A program made the position numbers and the translations under genes. The notes beneath the pieces were generated by a model that was not told the DNA's origin, did not search any database, and worked only from the letters and a program-made list of their open reading frames with translations. From assembly GCA_016710885.1 (NCBI GenBank), contig JADJUC010000001.1, forward strand, positions 62,001 through 126,000: a stretch of 64,000 nucleotides of DNA. The letters are read 5' to 3'. The number at the start of each line of letters is the position of its first letter. Within the stretch, counting starts at the first letter, position 1. Shown here in pieces: positions 9,328 to 18,977 of the stretch. The DNA comes from Candidatus Proximibacter danicus (lineage in GTDB: Bacteria > Pseudomonadota > Gammaproteobacteria > Burkholderiales > Rhodocyclaceae).

Positions 9328-11062
9328 TCAGAATGAGTGCGAGAAGAACAGGGTCGCTTCCCAAGCGTCGTATTTCTGAACACCCAAACCCTGATAGCTG
9401 GCACTGAGTTCCACTTGCGTTGCTTTTCCGATCAAGGCCCGTCCGCCGACCCGGGCAAGCCCCTGCCAGCGCGGTTGATTGGAATAGCCGTCGCCTGTGA
9501 TGCAATGGCCGTTTTGCCAGTCGCAGTTGTAGCGGACTCCGGCCTCGACATAGGGCATGAAAACACTGGTACTGGTTCGCTCCAGCCAATTCAACTCCAT
9601 CGTCGCTTCCGCGATTGCAGTATCAGTGTTGGCCCCACCGACCTTCACCTGTTGATTTGTACCGGCAATAAGCCCCGACAGTTTGTAGTCATCCATCCGC
9701 TTATGCTGGTAGCTGATACCAAGCTTGGGGCGGGCGAAAACATCGGTCGCGAGTTCGTACTGACCTTGTGCATTCATTGCGAATGCGTAAAGCATCGAAT
9801 CGCTTGAGCCGGATACGGTCACCACGCGGTAATCATCTTTCTCTACGCCGACCGAGACACTGCCAAACAATGTCCAGTTGTCTGCCAGCCGAAACGATGC
9901 GTAGGGGCCGATCAGGACACCATTGCTGTCCTGTTTGAGGTATCCCCAGTAATTTTCATTGCGGCTGCGGGTGAATCGAAACCATGCCACCAGCGGCGAC
10001 GCCATCGCCGACGTACCGATCAATACCCATGCTGAGTGCGCCGCTGCGGGTTTTATCCAGCGCGATGCCGCGGCGATTGTCGATGTGTGAATAATGCGTA
10101 TCCACCCAGGTGTTCCATGGCGAGTCTTCGACGAGGTCCCGCCCGGGAGTCAGTGGAGGTTCGCGCAAATTGTCGGCTTTCATTGGCGCGCATGCGCCAA
10201 GTGCGGGGACTCCCGCTCCATTGGGATCGACGCGGCCGCCTTGGCACGGCGACATTGTACCTTCGGACATCGCCATACGGCCTGCTTCCCTTGATTTCTC
10301 GGTCAACGGCACTTCAGGCGTGAGGCCAGTGGGCGGCAGCACACCGATGGGCGGTTGTGGCGCGATCGGCAATTCCGGCATGATCCCCGTCGGTGGCTGC
10401 GGCAAGATCGGTACTTCGGGGGTGATGCCAGTCGGTGGCAGCGTAACAATTGGCGGCCGGGGCGCAATCGGAACCTCGGGGGTGATGCCGGTGGGGGGGC
10501 GCGGGATGACAGGGAGTGTTGGCATGACACCCGTCGGTGGCAGCGTTCCGATCGGTGGCTGCGGCGCAACCGGCAGTTCCGGCGTAATCCCGGTCGGCGG
10601 CCTCGGCAAGACCGGTACTTCTGGCGTGATGCCGGTCGGCGGCAGTAGGGCTATCGGCGGCTGGGGCGCTATCGGCATCGTGGGCGTGATGCCGGTGGGC
10701 GGATTCTGTGGGGGCCGCCAGTTGGGGGGCAATGTAAAACCGCGTTTCTGGTTTCTGGTGTCCAGCAGACACTCATCTCCGCCCTCTGTCGCATAGAGTT
10801 TGTGTGTGCCGCCTTTCCCCTGAGACACGACGTTGGAGAGCGTCAGATGTGCGCCACCTCGCGCTTTTGTCCAGCGATCGATCTCTGTGCCCGTAGCGTC
10901 GACATGAAACTCCCCCGCGGTAGTTGCAGAAACCCAAACCGAGCGACTGGCATTTGCCGTATTGCCGAGGTAGATGAGATCCCCCGATGAGCCGCACTTC
11001 TTGGCGTGCGCGACGAGGGGAAAGCTACCGATGACAATACACAGCAGGATCTTCGGAGTCAT
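9328..11062 (-). CDS. Autotransporter outer-membrane beta-domain protein with Pro/Thr-rich repeated passenger (one-base frameshift)
   Basis: The start at 11062 gives MTPKILLCIVIGSFPLVAHA, a clean Sec signal peptide cleaved after AHA; an upstream in-frame Met adds only non-signal residues. A short passenger (with a GDECLLDTR Cys motif) is followed by about 130 residues of Pro/Thr/Gly-rich repeats, then an autotransporter beta-barrel that ends in the diagnostic C-terminal aromatic LFFSHSF. The barrel is read in another frame: the passenger frame stops just after GGMVSI, while the barrel resumes at TRSRNENYW. A one-base insertion near 9976 explains this, and repair gives 577 aa. The barrel would secrete or display the repeats on the cell surface. 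The passenger function is unknown. Upstream spacer to truB holds nothing else recognisable. Confidence 0.75.
10311..10705 (-). repeat. Tandem Pro/Thr-rich coding repeats in the autotransporter passenger
   Basis: Units of the form PPTGITPEVPxxPxPP or PPIGxLPPTGxxPxLP repeat about nine times with small substitutions. The period is about 14-17 codons, and the DNA units share GTGATGCCGGTGGG-like cores. It is a degenerate protein repeat, not a CRISPR: no spacers, and the frame is maintained throughout. Confidence 0.85.
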
Positions 11063-11310
11063 GCTAAGTGCTCTGATATGGGTACTGGCGACGTCCGCGA
11101 TATGGCACGGAGACCACACTGCACGCTGATGAAAGATGTCTGCGAACGTGGCCAGCACTTCGCTGGCCGCCGTGAGCGTGTCACATTATTACTTCGTTGT
11201 ATGCTGGAGACAACCTCCGCGGAAGCTTGTCTGCGCCACCCTGCCAGGTCGATTTGTCACTGAAGTATCCCGTTCAGCTGCCCTGATCTGGACGCAGCAC
11301 TCGTGGCAAA

Positions 11311-12222
11311 TCAGCTTTCTGCGCGGGTAACAAGCCGCTGCGGGTGCAGCGTGCCATCAGCCTCGGCACGGCCAAGGCCGAGCAGGGTCTGTGCAACGTA
11401 GACCCGACAGAGGCCGATGAGCCCGGGTTGCGGGCAGAGAACCGGATTGCCGTTACCAAAGCGCATCTGGCCTGTTTCATCCAGCACGACAGCTGGAAGG
11501 CCCTGAAGCAGTGCATCCACGGGCTGCAGCAGCGCGTCGCGCTCGCTTTCCGGGCAGGCTTCGATCTCTGCCAGCGTCAGCGCGCGCGGCAGCTGCAGGT
11601 CGGCAACGACGGTGCGGCGCAGGGCGGTGAGATGGGCGCCGCAGCCGAGCGCCTTGCCGATGTCCTCGGCCAGCGTGCGGATGTAGGTGCCCTTGCTGCA
11701 GCGGACGCGGATACGGGCAACGGGTGCGGCGTACGAGAGCAGTTCGAGAACGTGGATGTTGATGGTTCGCGGTGCGCGTTCGACTTCGATGCCTTGCCGC
11801 GCGAGTTCGTAGAGCGGCTTGCCGCCCCGCTTCAGCGCCGAGTACATCGGTGGTACCTGCTGCTGTTCGCCCCGGAAGGCCGGCAGCACGGCGGCAAAGG
11901 CGGCTTCGTCGATAGCGACCGGGCGCTCCTCGATCACCTCGCCCTCGGCATCGCCGGTGCGCGTGGTGATGCCGAGGCGCAGTTCGGCCTCGTAGGTCTT
12001 GTCGGCGTTGAGCAGGTCGGCGGAGAACTTGGTGGCCTCACCGAAGCACAGCGGCAGCAGGCCGGTGGCCATCGGGTCGAGGGTGCCGGTGTGGCCGCCC
12101 TTTTCGGCGGAAAACAGGCGACGCGCCTTCTGCAGCGCGTCGTTGGAACTCATGCCGGTGGGTTTGTCGAGGAGCAGGACGCCGTCAACACGCCGCCAGC
12201 GGCGCCTGGCGACGTGGTTCAT
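11311..12222 (-). CDS. truB: tRNA pseudouridine(55) synthase TruB
   Basis: The 303-aa enzyme converts U55 of tRNAs to pseudouridine in the T-loop. The signature GVLLLDKPTGMSSND near the N-terminus and the catalytic Asp in GHTGTLDPMATGLLP (about residue 48) are intact, as is the KTYEAELRLG segment. A C-terminal PUA-like region is present. The start overlaps the rbfA stop by 4 nt (ATGA). It is the last recognisable gene of the rimP-nusA-infB-rbfA-truB operon. Confidence 0.95.
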   Translation of the reverse strand: MNHVARRRWRRVDGVLLLDKPTGMSSNDALQKARRLFSAEKGGHTGTLDPMATGLLPLCFGEATKFSADLLNADKTYEAELRLGITTRTGDAEGEVIEERPVAIDEAAFAAVLPAFRGEQQQVPPMYSALKRGGKPLYELARQGIEVERAPRTINIHVLELLSYAAPVARIRVRCSKGTYIRTLAEDIGKALGCGAHLTALRRTVVADLQLPRALTLAEIEACPESERDALLQPVDALLQGLPAVVLDETGQMRFGNGNPVLCPQPGLIGLCRVYVAQTLLGLGRAEADGTLHPQRLVTRAES

Positions 12223-12596
12223 TCCTCTGGTGTGGCGTCGGAAAGGCGGGAGGCTTCGTCGATCAGCTTCGACATGTCAGCGCCACGCTCAAGCGACATG
12301 TCGTGGATGAAATGCAGTTCGGGTGTGGTGTGGATGCGGATGCGCCGGAACAGTTCGCGGCGCAGGAAGCTCGCAGCCTTTTTCAGCCCCTGCTCAACTT
12401 CGGCGATCTTGTCCGGCCCCGCCAGCGAGCTGAAATAGACACGGGCGTGCGCATAGTCCGGCGTCACCTCGACTTCGGTGATGCTGACCATGCCCACGCG
12501 CGGGTCTTTCAACTCGCTACGGATCAACTCCGCCAATTCGCGGCGGATTTGTTCGTTGACCCGATCCTTGCGGGAGAAGCTCTTGTTGTTTGGCAA
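12219..12596 (-). CDS. rbfA: Ribosome-binding factor A
   Basis: The 125-aa KH-like protein binds the 30S subunit and helps mature 16S rRNA, especially in the cold. The family pattern is visible: RVNEQIRRELAELI near the N-terminus, DPRVGMVSITEVEVTPD, and the final RIHTTPELHFIHD. The start codon directly abuts the infB stop, which supports translational coupling, and the 3' end overlaps truB by 4 nt. Confidence 0.95.
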   Translation of the reverse strand: MPNNKSFSRKDRVNEQIRRELAELIRSELKDPRVGMVSITEVEVTPDYAHARVYFSSLAGPDKIAEVEQGLKKAASFLRRELFRRIRIHTTPELHFIHDMSLERGADMSKLIDEASRLSDATPEE

Positions 12597-15356
12597 TTAC
12601 AGCGTCCGGGCGATTTCCGTGATCTCGTACACTTCGAGTTGATCGCCTTCTTCAATTTCATTGAAGTTCTTCAGCGACAGACCGCACTCGAAGTTGGCCT
12701 TGACCTCCTTGACGTCGTCCTTGAAGCGCTTCAGCGAATCGAGTTCGCCGTCCCACTTGACGACGTTGCCGCGCAGCAGACGCGCACGCGAGTTGCGCTT
12801 GACCACGCCATCGAGGACATAACAACCGGCAATCGTGCCGATCTTCGAAGCACGGAAGACCTGACGGATTTCCACCGTACCGATGATCTCTTCCTTCTTC
12901 TCCGGCGACAGCATGCCCGACAGCGCCGCCTTAACCTCATCGACAGCATCGTAAATGATGTTGTAGTAACGGATATCGACACCCACACTCTCGGCCGCCT
13001 TGCGCGCACCGGCATCGGCACGGGTGTTGAAGCCGATGATGACCGCCTTTGAGGCCTGCGCCAGGTTGATGTCGGATTCGGTAATGCCGCCGACGGCACC
13101 GTGAATGATGTTGACCTTGACCTCGCTGGTCGACAACTTCTGCAGCGATTGCACCAGTGCTTCCTGCGAGCCCTGAACGTCTGCCTTGACGATCAGCGGC
13201 AGGGTCTTCACTTCGCCCTCGGTCATCTGTTCGAAGATGTTTTCGAGCTTGGCGGCCTGCTGCTTGGCCAGCTTGACGTCGCGGAACTTGCCCTGACGGA
13301 ACAGGGCGATTTCACGCGCCTTCTTCTCGTCGCCCAGCACCACGGCGTCTTCGCCAGCGGAAGGCACATCGGACAAGCCCTGGATTTCGACCGGAATCGA
13401 CGGGCCGGCTTCCTTCACCGGCTTGCCGTTTTCGTCGAGCATCGCACGGATCTTGCCGAACATCTGGCCGGCCAGCAGCATGTCGCCCTGACGCAAAGTA
13501 CCGCTCTGCACCAGCATCGTGGCCACCGGGCCACGACCTTTGTCGAGACGCGCTTCAATGATCAGCCCTTTGGCGGGAGAATCCTTGGCGGCCTTCAGTT
13601 CCAGAACTTCCGCCTGCAACAATACCTGCTCCAGCAGATCGTCGATGCCCTCGCCAGTCTTGGCTGAAACGCCGATGAAAGGCGAATCGCCACCGTATTC
13701 TTCCGGCACGACCTGCTCGGCGACGAGTTCCTGCTTGACGCGATCGGGGTTGCCTTCCGGCTTGTCGATCTTGGTAACCGCTACCACGATCGGTACGCCG
13801 GCAGCCTTGGCGTGGTGAATCGCTTCCTTGGTCTGCGGCATGACGCCGTCGTCGGCAGCTACCACCAGAATGACGATGTCGGTCGCTTTGGCGCCACGGG
13901 CACGCATGGCCGTAAAGGCTTCGTGACCCGGCGTATCCAGGAAGGTCACCATGCCGCGTTCGGTTTCAACGTGGTAGGCACCAATGTGCTGGGTAATGCC
14001 GCCGGCTTCGCCAGAGGCAACACGGGTACGGCGGATATAGTCGAGCAGCGAGGTCTTGCCGTGGTCAACGTGACCCATGACCGTGACCACAGGGGCACGC
14101 GATTCCAGTACGTAATCCTTGTGCTCGACATTGTCTTCGAGGAAGGCATCCGGATCGTCAAGCTTGGCCGCGACCGCCTGGTGCCCCATTTCCTCGACGA
14201 TGATCATCGCCGTTTCCTGGTCGAGCACCTGGTTGATGGTGACCATCGATCCCATTTTCATCAGGGTCTTGATCACTTCCGTCGCTTTCACCGCCATCTT
14301 GTGGGCGAGATCGGCCACCGAAATGGTCTCGGGTACGTGCACTTCGCGCACGACCGGCTCGGTCGGTGCCTGGAAGGAATGCTCTCCGTCGTCACGCTTG
14401 CCGTGCTTACCGTGTTTACCATCCCGCCAACCGGAACCGGCATCGCCACCGCGTGTCTTGATCCCGCGCTTCTTGGCGTTGTCGGCCCAGGCGCCCTTCT
14501 TTTCGTCAACCTTCTTGGCATCCTTGCCCTTGGCACCTTCAGGCTTCGCCGGGCGATGCAGGGTTTTGTCCTCGGCCGGCCGCTCGGCAGCAGTCAATGC
14601 AGCGGCTGCCTTGGCTACGTGGGCTGCCTTGGCTTCGATCGCCTTCTGCTCAGCATCCTGGCGCAGACGGACCAGTTCGGTTTCACGCAACTGTTTTTCG
14701 CGGAATTCGGCAGCCTGAATATCGGCCAGCGTTGAATGCCGGCGCGCTTCTTCGGCACGCTGGCGCACCTGATCCTCGCCGATCACCGAAGCCAAGGTGG
14801 CTTTTGCTATTCGGTTGGATTTCGTTGGGGCTTTTGCAGCTGGCTCGGCAACGACGACAGGCTCAGGAGCCTCCACCGTCTCCCCGGCTGCGACAACAAC
14901 AATCTCTGCAACAGGTTCGGGCTCAACAACGGCGACGGGTTCAGGTGCAAGCACTTCTGGAACCACGATCGGCTCCGCCACCGCTTCAACAACGGCAGCC
15001 ACTTCGGTTGCGACTTCAGCAGCAGCGGTTGCAACGGTTTCGGCCGCGACCTCTGCAGGATCACGCTTGACCAGAACACGCTTCTTTCGAACTTCGACTT
15101 GAACGGTGCGGGTCTTGCCGGCCGAATCATGCGCTTTGATTTCACTCGTCTGCTTGCGCGTCAGCGTGATCTTGGTTTTGGCCTGGGCTTCGCCATGGGC
15201 GGCGCGCAGATAGTCAAGCAGCTTGGTCTTGTCGGTTTCCGACAAGAGATCTTCAGCACCCGACTTGTTCACTCCCGCCTTCTGCAACTGCTCCAACAAC
15301 GAAGCAGCCGGGAGTTTCAACTCTCCCGCGAACTGGGCAACACTTGTTTGCGCCAT
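12597..15356 (-). CDS. infB: Translation initiation factor IF-2
   Basis: The 919-aa GTPase places fMet-tRNA on the 30S subunit. The N-terminal IF2-N domain is followed by a long Ala/Glu/Val/Pro and Lys-rich variable region (about residues 50-330). The G domain has G1 GHVDHGKTS, G3 DTPGHEAF and G4 TKID. Domains II-IV include the C-terminal fMet-tRNA-binding barrel. The size fits betaproteobacterial IF-2. It starts 19 nt after nusA. I see one start only and no clear internal-start evidence. Confidence 0.97.
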   Translation of the reverse strand: MAQTSVAQFAGELKLPAASLLEQLQKAGVNKSGAEDLLSETDKTKLLDYLRAAHGEAQAKTKITLTRKQTSEIKAHDSAGKTRTVQVEVRKKRVLVKRDPAEVAAETVATAAAEVATEVAAVVEAVAEPIVVPEVLAPEPVAVVEPEPVAEIVVVAAGETVEAPEPVVVAEPAAKAPTKSNRIAKATLASVIGEDQVRQRAEEARRHSTLADIQAAEFREKQLRETELVRLRQDAEQKAIEAKAAHVAKAAAALTAAERPAEDKTLHRPAKPEGAKGKDAKKVDEKKGAWADNAKKRGIKTRGGDAGSGWRDGKHGKHGKRDDGEHSFQAPTEPVVREVHVPETISVADLAHKMAVKATEVIKTLMKMGSMVTINQVLDQETAMIIVEEMGHQAVAAKLDDPDAFLEDNVEHKDYVLESRAPVVTVMGHVDHGKTSLLDYIRRTRVASGEAGGITQHIGAYHVETERGMVTFLDTPGHEAFTAMRARGAKATDIVILVVAADDGVMPQTKEAIHHAKAAGVPIVVAVTKIDKPEGNPDRVKQELVAEQVVPEEYGGDSPFIGVSAKTGEGIDDLLEQVLLQAEVLELKAAKDSPAKGLIIEARLDKGRGPVATMLVQSGTLRQGDMLLAGQMFGKIRAMLDENGKPVKEAGPSIPVEIQGLSDVPSAGEDAVVLGDEKKAREIALFRQGKFRDVKLAKQQAAKLENIFEQMTEGEVKTLPLIVKADVQGSQEALVQSLQKLSTSEVKVNIIHGAVGGITESDINLAQASKAVIIGFNTRADAGARKAAESVGVDIRYYNIIYDAVDEVKAALSGMLSPEKKEEIIGTVEIRQVFRASKIGTIAGCYVLDGVVKRNSRARLLRGNVVKWDGELDSLKRFKDDVKEVKANFECGLSLKNFNEIEEGDQLEVYEITEIARTL

Positions 15357-15375
15357 ATGGTTTTCCCCTTGTTGC

Positions 15376-16848
15376 TTATTCGAACCAGTGCGCGCGCGCG
15401 TTGGTGATCAGCTGTTTTGCTCGGTCGGCATCAATGCCGGTCATTTCAGTCAGTTCGTCGACAGCCAAATCGGCGAGACCATCGAGCGTCTTCACGCCGG
15501 CGCCTGCCAACTTGGCGGCTAGCGGCTTGTCCATGCCGTCAATGTTGATCATCGACTCCTCGACACCCTCAAGCTGCTCTTCGGTAACGATCGCTTCGGT
15601 CAACAGCACGTTGCGAGCACGCTCACGCAGCTCCTGAACGGTGGCTTCGTCGAAGGCATCGATTTCAAGCATTTCGTGCAGCGGTACGTAGGCGATTTCT
15701 TCCAGCCCGGAGAAACCTTCGTCGATCAGAATGTTGGCAACCTCTTCGTCGACATCCAGTTTTTCCATGAACAGCACACGGATGGCGGCAGTTTCTGCTT
15801 CCGATTTCTTCTGCGACTCTTCTTCCGTCATCAGATTGATCGTCCAGCCGGTCAGCTCGGAGGCAAGGCGAACGTTCTGGCCACCGCGACCGATGGCGAT
15901 CGCAAGGTTGGCTTCGTCCACCACCACATCCATGCTGTGCTTCTCTTCATCAACCACGATGGATGAAACTTCCGCCGGCGACAGTGCGCCGACAACGAAT
16001 TGTGCGGGATCAGCCGACCAGAGAACGATATCGACACGCTCGCCAGCCAGTTCATTGGTCACCGACTGAACGCGCGAGCCACGCAGCCCAACGCAGGTAC
16101 CGATCGGGTCGATACGCTGGTCATTCGATTTGACGGCAATCTTGGCGCGCATGCCGGCATCGCGTGCGGCAGCCTTGATTTCCATGAGGCCGTCGTCAAT
16201 CTCGGGGACTTCCAGTTCGAATAGCTTGGCGATGAATTCTGGCGCGGTACGTGACAGGATCAGTTGCGGACCACGGGCCTGGCGGTCGATTTTCAGAAGA
16301 TACGCCTTGACACGGTCGCCGATGCGCAGGTTTTCCTTCGGGATCATCTGATCGCGTGGCAGAAGTGCTTCGACCTTGCCCGACTCGATGATGGCGTTGC
16401 CGCGTTCCATACGTTTGATGGTGCCGGAAACGATGTGATCGCCGCGCTCCAGAAAATCATTGAGAATCTGCTCACGCTCGGCATCGCGAATTTTCTGCAG
16501 GATTACCTGCTTGGCAGCCTGCGCGCCGATACGACCGAAATCGATCGGATCCAGCGGTTCCTCGATAAAATCACCAACCTCGAATTCCGGGTCTTCGACG
16601 AGCGCGGCAGAAATCGGTACCTGCAGGTGCTCATTCTCGAAATCGTCGTCGGCAACCACTTCCCAGCGGCGGAAGCTATCGAAATCACCCGTTTCACGGT
16701 CGACGGCAACGCGGACGTCGGCTTCGTCGTGGATACGCTTCTTGGTCGCAGATGCCAGTGCCAGCTCAAGGGCGCCAAAAACGATGTCCTTGGAGACATT
16801 CTTCTCACGCGCCAGTGCATCGACCAGCAGCAGAATTTCGCGGCTCAT
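15376..16848 (-). CDS. nusA: Transcription termination/antitermination factor NusA
   Basis: The 490-aa protein binds RNA polymerase and RNA and modulates pausing, intrinsic termination and antitermination. It shows the N-terminal RNAP-binding domain (MSREILLLVDALAREK), the S1 domain, KH1-KH2 with GLRGSRVQSVTNEL and GRGGQNVRLAS, and two C-terminal acidic repeats as in gammaproteobacterial NusA. It lies between rimP and infB. The leader of this operon contains a terminator-like hairpin, which is a plausible NusA feedback target. Confidence 0.97.
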   Translation of the reverse strand: MSREILLLVDALAREKNVSKDIVFGALELALASATKKRIHDEADVRVAVDRETGDFDSFRRWEVVADDDFENEHLQVPISAALVEDPEFEVGDFIEEPLDPIDFGRIGAQAAKQVILQKIRDAEREQILNDFLERGDHIVSGTIKRMERGNAIIESGKVEALLPRDQMIPKENLRIGDRVKAYLLKIDRQARGPQLILSRTAPEFIAKLFELEVPEIDDGLMEIKAAARDAGMRAKIAVKSNDQRIDPIGTCVGLRGSRVQSVTNELAGERVDIVLWSADPAQFVVGALSPAEVSSIVVDEEKHSMDVVVDEANLAIAIGRGGQNVRLASELTGWTINLMTEEESQKKSEAETAAIRVLFMEKLDVDEEVANILIDEGFSGLEEIAYVPLHEMLEIDAFDEATVQELRERARNVLLTEAIVTEEQLEGVEESMINIDGMDKPLAAKLAGAGVKTLDGLADLAVDELTEMTGIDADRAKQLITNARAHWFE

Positions 16849-16874
16849 TCTTTCCTAACCTCCGTTTGCCAAGT

Positions 16875-17315
16875 TCAATCGAACTTGGGGACCAGCCGGG
16901 CACGCTCGATGTTGCCCAGATCCAGTTCAGCCTCTCCCGAATCGAGAACGAGGCGTACCTTGCCGTCCTGCATTCCCTGCAGGACACCATTGAAATTACG
17001 ACGACCGTTGAACGGTATCCGCAGCTTGAGATGCACTTCCGAACCGGCAAAACGTTCGTAGTCGGAAGCCTTCTTCAGCGGACGATCCAAACCCGGCGAG
17101 GAGACCTCAAGCCGGTCATAATCGATGTTTTCGACCATCAACACGCGTGACACCTGGTTGCTGACAGCAACACAGTCGTCGATATTGACGCCGCGAGGTT
17201 TCTCGAACTGGTCGATAAAGATGCGCAACACCCGCGCACGCGGGCTCATCTCCAGGTCAACCAGCTCGTACCCCAGACCGACAACGGTCTTTTCTATTAA
17301 TTCGTGCAGATTCAT
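16875..17315 (-). CDS. rimP: Ribosome maturation factor RimP
   Basis: The 146-aa protein is needed for 30S maturation. The start MNLHELIEKTVVGLGYELVD, the central EVSSPGLDRPLKK motif and a C-terminal Sm-like domain are typical. I prefer the ATG at 17315 over an in-frame upstream Met at 17348, because homologues start here and the upstream codons lie in a terminator hairpin. No strong Shine-Dalgarno precedes it. It is the first gene of the nusA-infB operon. Confidence 0.93.
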   Translation of the reverse strand: MNLHELIEKTVVGLGYELVDLEMSPRARVLRIFIDQFEKPRGVNIDDCVAVSNQVSRVLMVENIDYDRLEVSSPGLDRPLKKASDYERFAGSEVHLKLRIPFNGRRNFNGVLQGMQDGKVRLVLDSGEAELDLGNIERARLVPKFD

Positions 17316-17326
17316 GCAATACAAAT

Positions 17327-17348
17327 AAAAAATGGGCGCAATGCCCAT
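17327..17348 (-). terminator. Terminator-like hairpin in the rimP-nusA leader
   Basis: On the minus strand the sequence ATGGGC-ATTGC-GCCCAT is followed by a run of six T. It ends about 12 nt before the rimP start and lies downstream of the promoter at 17393-17422, so it is inside the rimP leader. It could end rluB transcripts, attenuate rimP-nusA-infB, or both. Confidence 0.65.
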
Positions 17349-17392
17349 CCAAAAAGTGCCCTGCCTAAACGGCCGGCGGAAGAAACCCCAAG

Positions 17393-17422
17393 ATTATAAC
17401 GGCAAAGCCCCTCGGGAGGCAA
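17393..17422 (-). promoter_or_regulatory. Candidate sigma-70 promoter of the rimP-nusA-infB operon
   Basis: On the minus strand there is a -35 TTGCCT (17417-17422) and a perfect -10 TATAAT (17393-17398) with an 18-bp spacer. Transcription would start near 17386, giving a leader of about 70 nt that contains the hairpin at 17327-17348. Confidence 0.6.
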
Positions 17423-17468
17423 CGCTATTACTGGCCGCCATTGCCGCCCCGAGTGCAAAGCATCTGCG

Positions 17469-18977
17469 TTAGCGCGGCCCTTGGCGGCGTCGACCGGCAG
17501 GTTTGTTACCCGGTGAGGAAGTCGCAGGGTCGCCAGGACTACCCGAAGCAGGCCCTTGCCGCTGCGGACGACCGTTACGGCGCCCGCGATTTCCAGAAGA
17601 CGGGCGATTGCCGTCCACCTCGCGCGGCGCGGCACCATCCTCGCGGCGAGGACCGCCTGAGCGTGGCGGGCGCGGCGAACGATTACCATCAGCCCGATTG
17701 CCGTCAACCTCCCGGCCTCCCCCTCCGCTGCCGCCGGCCCCTTCACCACGCGGCGAGCCGTGCCGGCTCCGTGACCCACCGGTGCGTTGCCCTTCGGGAC
17801 GGGGACCATCGCCACGACCAGCGTTCGGGCGCCCCCCTCTTCCTTTGTTTCCTCCTTCGCGCCCCGATTCGTTACTGCGCGCCGGACGCGGCCCACCCGA
17901 TTTCGACGGTGGCGGTGCCCGGTTGCCATCAACTTCTCGCTCTTCTCCGGCGTCGACGTTGCGTGGAGCACGATTACCGTCAAGCTCGCCACCGAACCCA
18001 CTTTGAGATCCCTGACGCCCGCCGCGCCCACGATCACCGCCGCGGCCGCCACGCTCCTGCGCCAATCCGACATTGCGCATCAGCGCCTCGACTTCACTGT
18101 CTTCCAGTTCGCGTGTTTTGCCACGTTTCAAGTAAGGTGGCAGCAAAAATGGCCCGTAACGAACGCGAATCAGCCGGCTGACGGTCGTGCCGACCGCCTC
18201 GAACATGCGCCGAACCTCACGATTACGCCCTTCGCACAGGGTGACTCGATACCAATGGTTGGCTCCCTCGCCACCACCATCCTCGATCGATTCGAAATGT
18301 GCCGGCCCATCCTCAAGCTCAATCCCCTCGCGCAACTGATCCAGCTTTTCCTCGGTGATGTCGCCAAGGACGCGTACGGCGTACTCACGCACCATCTCGT
18401 AGCGCGGATGCATGAGGCGATTGGCCAGCTCGCCCGACGAGGTGAACAGCAGCAAACCACTGGTGTTGAAGTCAAGACGGCCGACGGCGATCCAGCGCCC
18501 ACCGTTCATCCGCGGCAGCGCGTCAAACACGGTCTCGCGGCCTTCCGGATCGTCGCGGGTAACAATTTCGCCTTCTGGCTTGTGATAGATCACAACCCGC
18601 GGCAAACGGCCCGAAAATTTGACGGTCACCAGCTTGCCGTTCACCTTGACGCGATCCGCCGGGCCAACCAGCTGGCCGACATGCGCCGGCAAACCATTCA
18701 CACTGACGCGGCCCGAAATGATCATGTCTTCCATGTCGCGACGGGAGCCGATGCCAGACTGAGCCAGCACCTTGTGCAGCCGCTCGGGCGTTGCCTGTGC
18801 GGCCACACCCGTACGCCCGCGGCGGCCACCGGGGACAGGAGCAGCGGATTCGCGTGGTGGGCGGGGTTCTCGCCGAGGCGGCTGATCGACAACCTCGCCG
18901 CCTTCGACCTCACCCGGAGGCTGAGAAGGCGCACCCTGCGGTGGCCGGAATGGGGTACGACGGGATTTATTAGCCAT
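17469..18977 (-). CDS. rluB: 23S rRNA pseudouridine synthase RluB-like, with long Arg/Gly-rich tail
   Basis: The 502-aa protein has an S4 RNA-binding domain (about residues 66-112, LHKVLAQSGIGSRRDMEDMI) and an RsuA/RluB-type catalytic domain with the active-site Asp in GRLDFNTSGLLLFT (about 183-196) and the GRNREVRRMFE motif. RluB modifies U2605 (E. coli numbering) of 23S rRNA. The catalytic core ends near residue 315. The remaining ~185 residues are low-complexity Arg/Gly/Pro with a repeated EVDGNR word. The N-terminal 60 residues are also disordered. E. coli RluB is only about 290 aa. The start overlaps the scpB end by 8 nt, as is usual for the scpA-scpB-rluB cluster. Confidence 0.9.
   Translation of the reverse strand: MANKSRRTPFRPPQGAPSQPPGEVEGGEVVDQPPRREPRPPRESAAPVPGGRRGRTGVAAQATPERLHKVLAQSGIGSRRDMEDMIISGRVSVNGLPAHVGQLVGPADRVKVNGKLVTVKFSGRLPRVVIYHKPEGEIVTRDDPEGRETVFDALPRMNGGRWIAVGRLDFNTSGLLLFTSSGELANRLMHPRYEMVREYAVRVLGDITEEKLDQLREGIELEDGPAHFESIEDGGGEGANHWYRVTLCEGRNREVRRMFEAVGTTVSRLIRVRYGPFLLPPYLKRGKTRELEDSEVEALMRNVGLAQERGGRGGDRGRGGRQGSQSGFGGELDGNRAPRNVDAGEEREVDGNRAPPPSKSGGPRPARSNESGREGGNKGRGGRPNAGRGDGPRPEGQRTGGSRSRHGSPRGEGAGGSGGGGREVDGNRADGNRSPRPPRSGGPRREDGAAPREVDGNRPSSGNRGRRNGRPQRQGPASGSPGDPATSSPGNKPAGRRRQGPR

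Noticed and set aside
10311..10705. Possible CRISPR array
   Set aside because: Units vary, have no unique spacers and keep a coding frame. They are protein repeats.
10110..10796. 228-codon plus-strand frame with Gly/Val repeats over the autotransporter repeats
   Set aside because: It is the mirror of the Pro/Thr-rich repeats and lies opposite a gene with a signal peptide and a barrel.
17312..18073. 253-codon minus-strand frame over the rluB tail
   Set aside because: It is an alternative frame in the GC-rich rluB tail and starts inside rluB. The rluB frame has the conserved catalytic core.
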